Assembly: GCF_027532945.1 (NCBI RefSeq) | Contig: NZ_JAPZTZ010000014.1 | Span: 1 to 64,000 of the forward strand | Direction: 5' to 3' | DNA from: Phreatobacter sp. | GTDB lineage: Bacteria > Pseudomonadota > Alphaproteobacteria > Rhizobiales > Phreatobacteraceae | DNA length: 64,000 nucleotides | The notes under the pieces: model-generated | Databases searched by the model: none | What the model saw: only the letters and a program-made list of their open reading frames with translations | What the model was told of the DNA's origin: nothing | In this document: positions 26,766-34,786 of the stretch, piece by piece | How positions within the stretch are numbered: position 1 is the first letter of the stretch | How the letters are laid out: the number at the start of each line of letters is the position of its first letter | Position numbers and translations under genes: made by a program

Positions 26766-27733
26766 CACGCCTCCTGCCGGCGCAGGCGGGCGAGAACCAG
26801 GAAGGCGACGAAGGCAACGATGCCGCCGACAAGGGCCATGACCCAGAGCTCCGTGGTCAGCCGCCGCCCGTCGGAGCCCATCTCTTCGCGGGCGATGACG
26901 GTGAGGCCGATGAGCCGGCCGGAGAAATCCACCAGCGGCTGGGCCATGACGGCATAGGTTCGCCCGTCGAGGCGGCGGGTGCCGATGCTCACGTCGCGGA
27001 CGGCGCGCAACGGCTCGGCGCGCATCAGCCCGGTGAACAGCGCCTCGTCGGTCGCCGCCATGACGGTGAGGTCGCCCACCGCCGGCAGCTTGGGGTCGAG
27101 CGTGACGCCGGCGAGCGAGGACGCGGCAATGACGGCGATGTCGGTATTGGTCGCAGTCTTCACGAGGTCGAGGATCGGCCGGATGTCGAGGCCAGCCTCC
27201 ACCGTGCCGAGCAGGGAGGCGCCCTGCTCGACCGGCGCGACGCCGCGGATGCCGATGCCGGCAATGCCGATCTCGACGCCGGTCTGCGCCCGGCGCAGGC
27301 GGTTCGCCGCCACCACCATGGCGCGGAAGGTGGAGATGTCGTCACCGTGCTGGTCGGGCCGGTGCATGCGCAGGAGGTAGCGCAGGTCCGGCGTGTGAAA
27401 GCCGAAGATCTGCACACTCGCCTGGCCGCCGAGATAGCCATAGGCCTCGGCCGAGAGCGCCTGGAGCCGCTGCCGGTCGCTGGCGGCAAGGGCCGCGCGC
27501 ACCTGCGGGTTGCGGCCGAAGGATTCGGCGATGGCGAGGGCGAATTTCGCCGCCTGGTCCATGTTGGCGCCAAGCAGCGAGCCGACGAGCTGCATTTGCG
27601 CGGTGCGGTCGCGCTCCTCGACGGCGCGAAGGCTCGCCTGCTGGTGGCGGAGCATCGCCCCAAGCACCAGGGCGATCACAAGGGCCGGCGCCAGAGCGCT
27701 GGCGCCGATCCGTCTCCACTGCACTGCCACCAC
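26765..27733 (-). CDS. Membrane-anchored double-Cache (dCache_3-like) sensor protein without output domain
   Basis: From GTG 27733 (CAGGGA 8 bases upstream; ATG 27778 is the alternative) the protein is 322 residues. A membrane helix near the N-terminus is followed by a periplasmic region with the dCache_3 pattern: LRYLLRMHRPDQHGDDIS, FRAMVVAANRLRRAQTGVEIGIAGIGIRGVAPV and GTVEAGLDIRPIL. A second helix (ELWVMALVGGIVAFVAFLVLARL) ends in a short basic tail. Chemoreceptors and kinases usually follow such a domain with HAMP and signalling domains, which are absent here. Its stop overlaps the channel gene start, so the two proteins are made in step. Confidence 0.82.
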   Translation of the reverse strand: MVAVQWRRIGASALAPALVIALVLGAMLRHQQASLRAVEERDRTAQMQLVGSLLGANMDQAAKFALAIAESFGRNPQVRAALAASDRQRLQALSAEAYGYLGGQASVQIFGFHTPDLRYLLRMHRPDQHGDDISTFRAMVVAANRLRRAQTGVEIGIAGIGIRGVAPVEQGASLLGTVEAGLDIRPILDLVKTATNTDIAVIAASSLAGVTLDPKLPAVGDLTVMAATDEALFTGLMRAEPLRAVRDVSIGTRRLDGRTYAVMAQPLVDFSGRLIGLTVIAREEMGSDGRRLTTELWVMALVGGIVAFVAFLVLARLRRQEA

Positions 27734-27786
27734 GATGCACGTCCCTGAAAATGCATTGCGCCCTAGCACGGGCACCATCGACGCGG

Positions 27787-27815
27787 CTGATAGGCGAAGG
27801 CCGGGCGGAGAACAA
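27787..27815 (-). promoter_or_regulatory. Possible sigma-70-type promoter for the Cache-channel operon
   Basis: On the minus strand TTGTTC (27815-27810) and TATCAG (27792-27787) are spaced by 17 bases, about 55 bases upstream of the GTG start. Matches to consensus are moderate (3/6 and 4/6). Confidence 0.3.
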
Positions 27816-27860
27816 GGGTGGCCGACACGAGCCCTCGCGCATTGACCGGGCGCGGCCCGC

Positions 27861-29459
27861 ATGGCTAAACCGCCGGCCATGACCGTCACCCAATCCCCCG
27901 CCTCGCGGCGGCGCACCTTCGCGATCATCTCGCACCCGGACGCCGGCAAGACGACGCTGACCGAGAAGCTGCTGCTCTTCGGCGGCGCCATCCAGCTCGC
28001 CGGCGAGGTCAAGGCCAAGCAGGGCCGCCGCCAGACCTCCTCCGACTGGATGGCCATCGAGCGCCAGCGCGGCATTTCGGTCGTCACCTCGGTGATGACC
28101 TTCGAATATGGCGGCTGCGTCTTCAATCTCCTGGACACGCCGGGCCACGAGGACTTCTCCGAGGACACCTATCGCACGCTGACGGCGGTGGATTCCGCCA
28201 TCATGGTCATCGACGGCGCCAAGGGCGTCGAGGACCGCACGCGCAAGCTCGTTGAGGTCTGCCGCCTGCGCGACATCCCCATCATCACCTTCGTGAACAA
28301 GATGGACCGCGAGAGCCGCGATCCCTTCGACCTCATGGACGATGTGGAGAAGGCGCTGGCGATCGACACCACGCCGATGACCTGGCCCATCGGCCAGGGC
28401 CGCGAATTCGCCGGCACCTATGATCTCGTCCACAACCACATCCGCCGCATCGACCACGATGACGATGTCATCAAGGTCAACGGGCCGGAGGCCGCGGTCT
28501 TCGATGAGCTCCTGCCCAACGGCACCGACGACTGGCGCGAGAGCGCCCTGCTCGCCAAGGAGGGCGCCAAGCCCTTCGACCTCGCGAGCTATCGCGAAGG
28601 CCACCTGACGCCCGTCTATTTCGGCTCGGCCCTGCGCAATTTCGGCGTCCGCGACCTCATCGACGCGCTCATCGCCTATGCCCCGGCGCCGCGCGCCCAG
28701 GTCGCCGACAGCCGTACCGTGCTCGCCGACGAGCCGCGCATGACCGGCTTCGTCTTCAAGATCCAGGCGAACATGGATCCGAACCACCGCGATCGCATCG
28801 CCTTCCTGCGCGTCTGCTCGGGCAAGCTCTCCCGCGGCATGAAGGCGCGGCTGGTGCGCACCGGCAAGCCCATGCCGCTGAACGCGCCGCAGTTCTTCTT
28901 CGCCCAGGACCGCCAGCTCGCCGAGGAGGCCTTTGCCGGCGACATCGTCGGCATTCCCAACCACGGCACGCTGCGCATCGGCGACACGCTGACCGACGGC
29001 GAGGACATCGTCTTCAAGGGCGTGCCGAGCTTCGCGCCCGAGCAGCTGCGCCGCGTCAAGCTGAAGGATGCGATGAAGGCCAAGAAGCTGCGCGAGGCGT
29101 TGCAGCAGATGGGCGAGGAGGGCGTCGTCCAGCTCTTCGTGCCCAATGACGGCTCACCGGCCATCGTCGGCGTCGTCGGCGCGCTGCAGCTCGACGTGCT
29201 CAAGGAGCGACTGGCGGCCGAATACACCCTGCCGGTGGACTTCGACCCGTGCCAGTTCTCGGTCTGCCGCTGGATCTCCTCCGACGACGAGCGCGTGCTC
29301 GACGCCTTCATCGAGAGCCATGGCTCCTCCATGGCGCGCGACCTCGACGGCGCGCCGGTCTACATGGCCTCCTCGGCCTTCTCGCTGCGCTACGAGGAGG
29401 AACGCGCCGCCGGCATCACCTTCTCGGCGGTGAAGGACTATCAGCGCGCCGCAGCCTGA
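27861..29459 (+). CDS. prfC: Peptide chain release factor 3
   Basis: RF3 is a GTPase that recycles RF1/RF2 after termination. The 532-residue protein has G1 SHPDAGKTTLTEK, switch motif EIRQRGISV as ERQRGISVV, G3 DTPGHEDFSEDT, G4 NKMDRE and domain III 'QLDVLKERLAAEY'. The RF3-specific DWMAIERQRGISVVTSVM confirms RF3 rather than EF-G. ATG 27861 or 27879 (MTVTQ) may be the start; neither has a strong ribosome site. Confidence 0.96.
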   Translation: MAKPPAMTVTQSPASRRRTFAIISHPDAGKTTLTEKLLLFGGAIQLAGEVKAKQGRRQTSSDWMAIERQRGISVVTSVMTFEYGGCVFNLLDTPGHEDFSEDTYRTLTAVDSAIMVIDGAKGVEDRTRKLVEVCRLRDIPIITFVNKMDRESRDPFDLMDDVEKALAIDTTPMTWPIGQGREFAGTYDLVHNHIRRIDHDDDVIKVNGPEAAVFDELLPNGTDDWRESALLAKEGAKPFDLASYREGHLTPVYFGSALRNFGVRDLIDALIAYAPAPRAQVADSRTVLADEPRMTGFVFKIQANMDPNHRDRIAFLRVCSGKLSRGMKARLVRTGKPMPLNAPQFFFAQDRQLAEEAFAGDIVGIPNHGTLRIGDTLTDGEDIVFKGVPSFAPEQLRRVKLKDAMKAKKLREALQQMGEEGVVQLFVPNDGSPAIVGVVGALQLDVLKERLAAEYTLPVDFDPCQFSVCRWISSDDERVLDAFIESHGSSMARDLDGAPVYMASSAFSLRYEEERAAGITFSAVKDYQRAAA

Positions 29460-30157
29460 CGGCCATTGCCGCGCGGCGAGCCAACCGCCTGGCCGATCCA
29501 GCCGATGACGCGGTTGTGCAGGCCGGCATCCTTGTCGATGTTGAAATGCGTCAGGTTGGCCTCCTGGCGCAGGTCGATGTTTTCCAGCCGGCCGCGATAG
29601 CCCGGCACGGCGAAGACCTGGGTCCCCCAGCCATTGTTGGACTGGAAGAGGTTGACGTAGCGCCGCGCACCCCCTGCAAGGGACTGGCGAACCGTCGGGT
29701 CGAAGGCCACCGCCAGCGCCAGGGTCCCGCCCTGCTGCGCCACGGCATTGGCGATATCGGTGACGGCATTGGCGCCGAGCGAATGGCCGATGACAACCGC
29801 CTGGTGGCGCCCGCCGGTCGCGCGCTGGTTGGCGACGATCTCCGCAGCGATGGTGCTCCAGGCGCCGTGCTCGTGGACGGTGGCGTTGTAGCCGCGCGCC
29901 CGGAGCTTGGCGCCGAGATCGTCCATGCCCTGCGAGAAGACATTGGCGAGGCCGCGGATCAGGTAGATGCGCGGCGGGATGGCCGTCGTCCGGCGCGCCG
30001 AGGCGGTGGAATAGACATCACCCCGGGCCATGGCGTCGCGTGCCATCTGCACGGCTCCGCCCCCCTCTCCGCTGATCTCCGCCGTCGTCTGGCACCCGGC
30101 CAGCAACAGACCCGAGAACACGACGCCCAGAACCCGGACGCGCAGCGACACTGCCAT
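29441..30157 (-). CDS. Lipoprotein with alpha/beta-hydrolase GHSLG motif (paralogue A)
   Basis: From ATG 30157 the protein is 238 residues with a lipoprotein signal ending in the lipobox LLAGC (SGLLLAGCQTT). The body contains RIYLIRGLANVFSQGMDDLGAKL, the nucleophile elbow VVIGHSLGANAV (Ser in GHSLG), FDPTV with the likely acidic residue, NGWG and NIDL, and LTHFNID with a candidate catalytic His. It is presumably anchored to the periplasmic face and may be an esterase or lipase. The next gene upstream is a clear paralogue. It converges with prfC, and the two 3' ends overlap by 19 bp. Confidence 0.75.
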   Translation of the reverse strand: MAVSLRVRVLGVVFSGLLLAGCQTTAEISGEGGGAVQMARDAMARGDVYSTASARRTTAIPPRIYLIRGLANVFSQGMDDLGAKLRARGYNATVHEHGAWSTIAAEIVANQRATGGRHQAVVIGHSLGANAVTDIANAVAQQGGTLALAVAFDPTVRQSLAGGARRYVNLFQSNNGWGTQVFAVPGYRGRLENIDLRQEANLTHFNIDKDAGLHNRVIGWIGQAVGSPRGNGRQAAAR

Positions 30158-30345
30158 GGCCAACCCCAGCCTTCGACGACCTGCTCCAAACCCGGGCGCA
30201 CCGCTGCGGTTCACCCGGCAAGACTCGCCGGTCAACCTGACGGAACGTGGTTAATCCAAGCTGAAGATGGGGAACCGTGCCTGTCAACGGTTCGCTGAGC
30301 GAGCCCGCGCCATGGCCTGGCAGCTGTTGCAGCCTTGCCGCGCTG

Positions 30346-31059
30346 TCAGGAGGGGCGGCCGTCGCGCGCCCGGGCGACGGCAGGCACCGGCGCTGCCCTC
30401 GCAGGGATCTGGCGGATCGCGGTGAGGACCCGCTCATGCACCCTGGCGTCGCGGTCGATGGTGAAATGGGTCAGGTGCTCCATCGTCTTGAGGTCGATGT
30501 TCTCGACCCCTCTGGCGCCAGCCCCCACACCGACCGCGCGGCCCCAGCCATTGTCGGACTGGTAGAAATTGAGGAACTGGCGGGCGCCACCCTGGACGGT
30601 GAGGTCCACCGTCGGATCGAAAGTGACGGCGAGATCGACCTCCACGCCGCGAGCCGCAAGGGTGTTGACCAGAGCGACGACGGAATTGGCGCCCAGCGAA
30701 TGGCCGACGATCACAGCGCGAGAGGCCCCGCCACTGGCCCGCCGGTCCTCGATGATCTGCGCCGCGATGGCCGGCCATTCGCCATAGGCGTGAACGCTGG
30801 CGCGATAGCCCTGCCGCACGAGCTTGGCGGAGAGGTGATCGACGCCCTCGGAGACGGTCTGGGCGAGGCCGCGCATGAGGAAGACGCGCGGCCGCGATCG
30901 GGCGGCGGGATCGGTGTCGAGCGGCGTCGCGGCGGCCAGCGCCGGTGCGGCGCCCGCCTGCGGCAGGGCCTCGCTGGGCGCGACCATCTCGATGGTCTGG
31001 CAGCCCCCGAGGAGGCCCGCCACGACCAAAGCTCCGACCAACCTGCGCAACACGACCAT
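30346..31059 (-). CDS. Lipoprotein with alpha/beta-hydrolase GHSLG motif (paralogue B)
   Basis: This 237-residue protein has a lipobox LLGGC at about 22 and the same order of motifs as its neighbour: RVFLMRGLAQTVSEGVDHLSAKL, VIVGHSLGANSV, FDPTVDLTVQGGARQFLNFYQSDNGWG, ENIDLKTMEHLTHFTIDRDARVHERV. The two copies are therefore a tandem duplication, sharing perhaps 40-50% by eye. The start may be GTG 31074 or ATG 31059; neither has a clear ribosome site. The substrate is unknown; the conserved His in LTHFxID is a good candidate for the third catalytic residue. Confidence 0.75.
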   Translation of the reverse strand: MVVLRRLVGALVVAGLLGGCQTIEMVAPSEALPQAGAAPALAAATPLDTDPAARSRPRVFLMRGLAQTVSEGVDHLSAKLVRQGYRASVHAYGEWPAIAAQIIEDRRASGGASRAVIVGHSLGANSVVALVNTLAARGVEVDLAVTFDPTVDLTVQGGARQFLNFYQSDNGWGRAVGVGAGARGVENIDLKTMEHLTHFTIDRDARVHERVLTAIRQIPARAAPVPAVARARDGRPS

Positions 31060-31148
31060 GAACTGAACCGACACGACAAACGACTGCGACGCCCGGGCCG
31101 GGGCGCCGGGCGATGGTCGAAAGACTCAAAGGCAGGGGCGGTGAAGAG

Positions 31149-31748
31149 TCAATGAACGAAGGGAATGATCCGCTTCGTCTGCGCCACATAGGCCTCGTAG
31201 GCGGCGCCGAAAGCCTCATGCATCATCCGCTCCTCGCGGCCGACGCGGAAGGCGTAGAGCGTGCCGAAGCCGATGAGACCGGCGGGCCCGACAACCCAGT
31301 TCTGCAGGAGAAGGAGCTGAGCGAGGCCCCAGAGGAAGAAGGCCGTGTACATGGGATGGCGCACCAGGCGGTAGACGCCATGGGTGACGAGCGTGTGCCC
31401 TTCGCGCAGCTCCAGCGTCTGCGACCAGTTGCGGCCGAGCTGGCGGTGGGTGGCAAGGAAGAGCGCCAGCGCGCCGGCGAAGACCAGAACGCCGAGCGAG
31501 GCGACGGCCGCAGAGAACGGCAGGTCGGCGAAGGCAAGGACGCGCCTGAGGCTGGCGGACAGGCAGTAGGCAATGGGCAGGATGCCGAGGCCGGTGAGCG
31601 ACACGAACAGCAGGACCTTCTCCTGGCGGTCGGCCTGGCTCACCTCGATGCGGTTCTTCCGCTTGTTCTTGATCTCGTGGGGGATGCGGATGGCGCCCCA
31701 GCCGAAGACGCCGATCAGGAAGACGATCTGGGCGAGGAAAGGGGTCAT
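31149..31748 (-). CDS. Isoprenylcysteine carboxyl methyltransferase (ICMT/PEMT-like) membrane protein
   Basis: The 199-residue protein has about five membrane helices and the family signature HGVYRLVRHPMYTAFFLWG and EERMMHEAFGAAYEAYVAQTKRIIPF, which forms the SAM pocket at the membrane. Bacterial members methylate small lipophilic or polyisoprenoid substrates and their real target is usually unknown. ATG 31748 overlaps the stop of the upstream membrane hydrolase-like gene by four bases (ATGA), so the two are probably one functional unit. Confidence 0.85.
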   Translation of the reverse strand: MTPFLAQIVFLIGVFGWGAIRIPHEIKNKRKNRIEVSQADRQEKVLLFVSLTGLGILPIAYCLSASLRRVLAFADLPFSAAVASLGVLVFAGALALFLATHRQLGRNWSQTLELREGHTLVTHGVYRLVRHPMYTAFFLWGLAQLLLLQNWVVGPAGLIGFGTLYAFRVGREERMMHEAFGAAYEAYVAQTKRIIPFVH

Positions 31749-33007
31749 CGGGCCGGCATGTCCATGGTGGAGGGGAGCGGGGTGGCGGCGGCGGCGAGAG
31801 ACCCGTCGGGGCCGAGAGCCCCCGGCAGATCCTCGCCGCGCCGGGCGATGTCGGCGAAGCGAAAGGGCCCGCAGGCGATCATGTGGACGTCATAGAGATA
31901 TCGCTGCTCATTGCCCATCACGTATTGGCGGTGGATGCGCAGCAGATTGCCGCGGAAGCGTCGCCAGGTGGCCGGCGCCAGCATGCGCGACAGGCGGATG
32001 GAGCGCCGCAGCGGCGGATGGGCGACGGTGAGGCCAAGGGCGGTCGGCGTGTCGTTCTTGTAGAAGCAGATGAAGTCGACATGGCTGTCATACTCGGCCC
32101 AGGTGATGCCCGGCGCATCGGCCACCCGCTGCACCGCCGCACGGAGCCAGCCGGCGGCCGGGTGAAGGGCGATCTTCAGGGTGGAGGATCCGGCGCCGAC
32201 GAGACCGAGCGGGCGGCCGGTCGACACGAGGGTGGGATCGGCGGAAAGCGCCCGCGCCACGGCATCGGCCATCCAGGCGGCGCCCAGGCTGTGGGCGACG
32301 ATGACGACCTCGTCGAAGCCGGGATCGGCGAGCCCGGCGGCGATCTCGCGGGCGAAGGCCTCGGCGCGGGCATCGATGCCGGGCCGCCGCTGGCGCATCA
32401 TGTCGCGGGCGAAGATCCAGTCGGCGAGCATGTAGGTGAGGTGCATTCGCGGCCCGGCGAACATGGTGAGGCCGAGGAAGGTGGCGAGGCCAAGCGCCAG
32501 GCGGACCGGCCAGGGCGCCCCGAAGCCGAGCAGCCCCGGCACCAGGCTCGCGAGGATGCCGACAAGGCCGAACAGGACCAGCAGGACCAGCGGGTAGGCG
32601 GCGAAGAGGCCGTAGCGCCAATAGGCGGCGACATAGCGGGCGAAGGTGCCCGTGACGAGGATGTCACCGGCGGCAAGGAGATAGCGCGGCAGCCGCTGCC
32701 AGAGCGGCATCTCCATGTCCTCGGCGACGATGTCGTCCCAGCGCAGCAGCCGGACCTCGGTCTCGACGCCGAAGTCCGGACCTTCCAGCGCCACCGGCCA
32801 GGTCGCGACCGGCCTGTCGGGGATCTCAGTGAGGCCGCCGACCGTCGCCTTCAACGACCAGGTCGCCTCGAAACGCCTGATCTCGCGCGCGAAGCGATGG
32901 TGGTGCGCCGCCGGCGGCAGCGGCTCATAGCCGGTCAGGAGGAAGGTGAGGCGGCGGCGGACGGGGGAGATGGCAGGCCTCCGGGTCAGCAGCGGCCTCG
33001 CCGCCAT
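31745..33007 (-). CDS. Membrane protein with alpha/beta-hydrolase-like GxSxG motif
   Basis: The 420-residue protein (from ATG 33007; an in-frame ATG at 33109 also exists) has two or three hydrophobic helices at about 135-200 (PLVLLVLFGLVGILASLVPGLL and LALGLATFLGLTMFA), then a soluble domain with VVIVAHSLGAAWMADAVA, a lipase-like nucleophile elbow. The C-terminal part is conserved-looking but not recognised (FICFYKNDTPTALGL, YLYDVHMIACGPFRF). Its gene overlaps the ICMT gene by ATGA. A membrane lipase or esterase is a reasonable guess, but not proven. Confidence 0.65.
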   Translation of the reverse strand: MAARPLLTRRPAISPVRRRLTFLLTGYEPLPPAAHHHRFAREIRRFEATWSLKATVGGLTEIPDRPVATWPVALEGPDFGVETEVRLLRWDDIVAEDMEMPLWQRLPRYLLAAGDILVTGTFARYVAAYWRYGLFAAYPLVLLVLFGLVGILASLVPGLLGFGAPWPVRLALGLATFLGLTMFAGPRMHLTYMLADWIFARDMMRQRRPGIDARAEAFAREIAAGLADPGFDEVVIVAHSLGAAWMADAVARALSADPTLVSTGRPLGLVGAGSSTLKIALHPAAGWLRAAVQRVADAPGITWAEYDSHVDFICFYKNDTPTALGLTVAHPPLRRSIRLSRMLAPATWRRFRGNLLRIHRQYVMGNEQRYLYDVHMIACGPFRFADIARRGEDLPGALGPDGSLAAAATPLPSTMDMPAR

Positions 33008-33382
33008 GCAGGACGGGCGCCTCCGGTCCGGTGCCCTGCCGCACCGGCGGAATGCCCAGGTGGGGTCAGTGTGATGCCATGGCGCGGCTGGCATCGCCAG
33101 TCCGGTCATGCCCTTGCGGCGGCGTCATCCCCAGAAGGAGCCCTTGGGGACGCAACGTCAGCGAGGCGTCGACGGGTCTGGATCGTGGTCGCGAAGCCAA
33201 CTTGCCCCACGCCGATCGGGCAGGCCGGGCGGCATCGCCCATCACGACATTGCGTTCAGCGCATCCCCCATCGGCCAGTTGGGGCTCTTCGCCCCGGCGG
33301 GCGAAACAGGTTATGCTCCCCTTGATCGACCGGTATCGGCCGATCGCCCTCGCCGTTTCCCGTCGACAGGAGACAGGGGCCG
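33008..33382. other. Intergenic region, 375 bp
   Basis: No gene of convincing length is seen. The first half (about 33008-33110) can be read as an N-terminal extension of the membrane protein (alternative ATG 33109). A GGGGC-tcttc-GCCCC hairpin lies at about 33283-33297, with no T tract. The last 60 bp hold the ribosome site (CAGGAGACAGGGG) of the next gene. No operator was recognised. Confidence 0.5.
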
Positions 33383-33673
33383 ATGACGCGCGATGACGAC
33401 CACAGGGATGACAGGCCGGCCCTCTTCCGCAGGGCCCCGACCTGGACCCTCGAACACCGGCGGCAGGAACCGGAAAAGCCCGGGTTCAACGCCTGGGACG
33501 AGCGTGTCCGCGCTCGCCAGAACCTTGCCGCAGCCGCCGTCGTCACCCTCCTCGGCCTCGCCACCTACTATGTGATGATCGAGCTGCGGGCGACCTCCCG
33601 CACCATGGCCTGCATCGAGGCGGGGCACCGCCACTGCAACCAGCCCGTCATTCCCGGCAACGGCCACCGCTGA
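33383..33673 (+). CDS. Small single-pass membrane protein, function unknown
   Basis: The 96-residue protein has a charged N-terminus (MTRDDDHRDDRPALF), one hydrophobic segment at about 48-66 (NLAAAAVVTLLGLATYYVMI) and a short Cys/His-containing C-terminus (MACIEAGHRHCNQPVI). The start is supported by AGGAGACAGGGG just upstream. No family was recognised; the pair C75 and C83 might form a disulfide outside the cytoplasm. Confidence 0.6.
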   Translation: MTRDDDHRDDRPALFRRAPTWTLEHRRQEPEKPGFNAWDERVRARQNLAAAAVVTLLGLATYYVMIELRATSRTMACIEAGHRHCNQPVIPGNGHR

Positions 33674-33717
33674 CCGCCGGCCCGCGAGCCCGGCCGGCGC
33701 CGTGAGCCGCCCCCCGC

Positions 33718-33918
33718 TCAGGGCAGCTTCACCAGCTCCAGATGGCCATAGGCCCTCAGGAAATTGCGTCCCTCGGCCCGGTCCTCCGCCAGCGCCGCGA
33801 GATCGTCGAGCAGCGCTCGGATCGCCCGGCGCACGTCGCCGTCGAACTCCGCCAGCACGGCCTCGACCTCCTCATCCACCAGATCCGCACCCGTCGTCAC
33901 CGCCGCCTGCCCTGCCAT
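33718..33918 (-). CDS. SOS-type regulated small protein, function unknown
   Basis: The 66-residue protein (MAGQAAVTTGADLVDEEVEAVL...) is acidic, helical and lacks a membrane segment; ELVKLP is at the end. The sequence DLVDEEVEAVLAEFDGDVRRAIRALLDD looks like one amphipathic helix pair. No domain was recognised. It is convincing as a gene because the start has GGGAGG 7 bases upstream and because the promoter is overlapped by a perfect LexA-type box, so it is probably induced by DNA damage. Confidence 0.75.
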   Translation of the reverse strand: MAGQAAVTTGADLVDEEVEAVLAEFDGDVRRAIRALLDDLAALAEDRAEGRNFLRAYGHLELVKLP

Positions 33919-33939
33919 GATCGACCTCCCGGTTGATAT

Positions 33940-33974
33940 GTTCTTATTTTGTTCTCATCGATCCCATAAGTCAA
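33940..33974 (-). promoter_or_regulatory. Promoter with LexA (SOS) operator
   Basis: On the minus strand TTGACT (33974-33969) and CAAAAT (33951-33946) are spaced by 17 bases, a good sigma-70-type promoter. GTTC-TTATTTT-GTTC (33940-33954 on the plus strand; GAAC-N7-GAAC on the minus strand) overlaps the -10 element. GTTC-N7-GTTC is the alphaproteobacterial LexA binding site. The layout implies repression by LexA of the small gene that starts at 33918. Confidence 0.7.
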
Positions 33975-34140
33975 GCCCCGGCTGACGGAACTGTTCACGC
34001 GGATCTGGGTCTTCGGCCTGCTGGTCGCCTGTCTCGAGAGCACCTTGCTGGCGACCACCGGCGCGCTCTGGTTCTCGATGCTCATGGCGATTTTCGGCCT
34101 GCGCCTCCAGTCCCGCGCAAGGCTGCGTAGCGGCCCGTGA
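33970..34140 (+). other. Start-less short ORF coding a hydrophobic segment
   Basis: Reading plus strand from 33970 to the stop at 34140 gives LTELFTRIWVFGLLVACLES and onward, with two hydrophobic stretches, but no ATG, GTG or TTG start. The frame is bounded by a stop at 33967. It may be the remains of a longer membrane protein gene, or a chance product in GC-rich DNA; it overlaps the SOS-type promoter. Confidence 0.2.
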
Positions 34141-34176
34141 AGGCGCCTTGGCGAGCCTGACGATGTGCGGAAAAGC

Positions 34177-34252
34177 TGGCGCTCCCTAGGGGACTCGAAC
34201 CCCTGTTTTCGCCGTGAGAGGGCGACGTCCTAGACCGCTAGACGAAGGGAGC
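34177..34252 (-). tRNA. tRNA-Glu (anticodon CTC)
   Basis: The 76-base RNA folds into a cloverleaf: 7-bp acceptor stem GCTCCCT/AGGGAGC, the D arm with GGTCTAGGAC, an anticodon stem with loop CTCTCAC (anticodon CTC, reading GAG), T arm CAGGGGTTCGAGTCCCCTA. The discriminator G and 3' CCA are encoded. A short T run follows in the minus-strand direction. Confidence 0.97.
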
Positions 34253-34393
34253 GGACCGCCTCAAGCGGCGGAGGGCGCTTCATAGGCGCAAAGGCCCCGG
34301 CGGGTCAAGCGGGCCTCGCTGGGCTCTCGCAAGAAACTGGGGAACCCTGTGGGACGCCGCCTCTGGCCGGAGCGGGACGCTGCCGGCGCCCGT

Positions 34394-34756
34394 TCAGGGC
34401 CGCGGCACCTGCGGGCCTCCGACGCGGATGCGGTGGCTTTCCTTCAGCGTCTTGAGGTCATAGATGACGATGGTGGCGCCGCTCTCCGCCTGATAGGTGA
34501 CGGTCAGCCGGTTCTCGGCGCTGACCGCCGAGACGAGGCGGCCGGGCTCGGCGGGAATGGCGCCGGAGACCACCGTTCCCGGCCCCGGCACCGTCATCAG
34601 CCGGTAGACGATGACCGCCAGCACGCTGCCGACGCCGAGGATCATGACGAGGAACGAGATCACCGAGATGCGGCGCATGCGCGCCACCACCGCCTCGCTG
34701 GCGGGATCGGCGGCGTCCGTCTCGGTCTGGGCGGGGGTCGGCTGGGTCTGGCTCAT
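34394..34756 (-). CDS. Small membrane protein, DUF6476-like
   Basis: The 120-residue protein has a Pro/Ala/Thr-rich acidic N-terminus, one membrane helix (about 33-52, ISFLVMILGVGSVLAVIVYRL) and a beta-rich C-terminal part beginning VTVPG. Its place next to rluD is typical of the DUF6476 family in Hyphomicrobiales; that family name is an inference. It is divergent from rluD, with only 30 bp between starts. Confidence 0.6.
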   Translation of the reverse strand: MSQTQPTPAQTETDAADPASEAVVARMRRISVISFLVMILGVGSVLAVIVYRLMTVPGPGTVVSGAIPAEPGRLVSAVSAENRLTVTYQAESGATIVIYDLKTLKESHRIRVGGPQVPRP

Positions 34757-34786
34757 GGGTCTTGCGGCGAGGCGAGGAGGGGCGGC

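Noticed and set aside
31883-33325. A 480-codon plus-strand open frame
   Set aside because: It mirrors the membrane hydrolase-like gene; no ribosome site or domain was seen.
33933-34130. A 65-codon plus-strand ORF (starting MICSYFV)
   Set aside because: It starts inside the SOS operator, lacks a ribosome site, and its translation has no coherent character.
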